From NCBI RefSeq assembly GCF_947172395.1, contig NC_069090.1:11724226-11788225 (forward strand): a stretch of 64,000 nt of DNA. Reading direction: 5' to 3'. Each line of letters starts with the position of its first letter. Within the stretch, counting starts at the first letter, position 1. The notes beneath the pieces were generated by a model that was not told the origin of the DNA, made no database searches, and was given only the letters and a program-made list of their open reading frames with translations. Of the stretch, positions 63,779-64,000 are shown one piece after another. The position numbers and the translations under genes were made by a program. This DNA comes from Bicyclus anynana. Its lineage: Eukaryota > Arthropoda > Insecta > Lepidoptera > Nymphalidae.

Positions 63779-64000
63779 TCAATCCAAAAGAATATTTTTC
63801 TTCTTTTTCTTAACCTGTTCTTTGAGCTCATCTTTTATTTTCCACTCTTTCAGTTGTTCCTCCACTTTATTGATGTCCTGTTCAGTCACTGTTATAGGCA
63901 GTTGTAAGTCCATTTGCTCGTTTCTAATAAACTTCAGTGCATCCAACTTTTGTCTGAGGAACGGGCCCTGTTGACTTTCTAGTAAGTTCCTGTAATCTGA
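63779..64000 (-). CDS. Unrecognised protein, C-terminal 73 residues (gene continues off the right edge)
   Basis: An open minus-strand frame enters from the edge and ends at TGA (63779-63781). The visible part is highly charged and probably helical (EQMDLQLPITVTEQDINKVE, EEQLKEWKIKDELKEQ) and ends in a Lys-rich tail (VKKKKKNILLD). Third-position variation, the even charge pattern and a downstream AATAAA support real coding sequence. I do not recognise the family. A Lys-rich tail could suit a ribosome- or nucleic-acid-associated protein, but this is only a guess. It converges tail-to-tail with Dlish. Confidence 0.7.
   Translation of the reverse strand, partial: SDYRNLLESQQGPFLRQKLDALKFIRNEQMDLQLPITVTEQDINKVEEQLKEWKIKDELKEQVKKKKKNILLD

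Noticed and set aside
1..64000. CRISPR arrays, operons, phage or integron structures
   Set aside because: Spliced genes, tRNA-derived SINEs and Helitrons show a eukaryotic genome; no regular direct-repeat and spacer arrays were found.

Overview
The window looks like a gene-poor stretch of a lepidopteran (butterfly or moth) nuclear genome. It is AT-rich, has long introns, and is packed with small non-autonomous transposons typical of Lepidoptera: Lep1-like Helitrons (5' TC..., 3' hairpin plus CTAG), tRNA-derived SINEs, 5'-truncated RTE-type and other LINE tails, and foldback MITEs. The species cannot be named from the sequence alone.

Four protein-coding genes are supported. (1) 388-687, minus strand: first coding exon of a RILP-like Rab effector (RH1 domain); the rest lies off the left edge. 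(2) 5548-53412, plus strand: a complete rabphilin gene in nine coding exons (560 codons including stop, all splice phases consistent). It has a Rab-binding helix, an eight-cysteine zinc finger, an SGAWFF motif, a Ser-rich linker and two C2 domains. Intron 1 alone is about 21.7 kb. (3) 56359-61685, plus strand: a complete seven-exon gene for a 338-residue protein with three SH3 domains and a short Cys/basic N-terminus, best matching Dlish/Vamana, the Fat-Dachs pathway adaptor. (4) 63779-64000, minus strand: the 3' end of an unrecognised gene converging on Dlish.

Layout: 1-687 RILPL intron and exon; 688-5547 head-to-head intergenic region; 5548-53412 rabphilin, where nearly all the DNA is intronic and transposon-derived; 53413-56358 intergenic region with two foldback elements and a probable non-coding first exon of Dlish; 56359-61685 Dlish; 61686-63600 its 3' UTR; then the converging minus-strand gene. 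RILPL and rabphilin are both Rab GTPase effectors placed head-to-head; any shared regulation is inference.

The most notable structures are: transposon ends close upstream of the 3' splice sites of rabphilin exons 2-6; a decayed duplicate of exon 8; a composite two-Helitron unit present at two sites with the same internal junction; Helitrons carrying G-rich GGGTA/GGGGTA minisatellites next to their 3' hairpin; a possible alternative last exon that would give a rabphilin without C2 domains; a LINE flanked by an unusually long direct repeat; and three perfect inverted repeats of 19-26 bp. I found no CRISPR array, rRNA or convincing functional tRNA.
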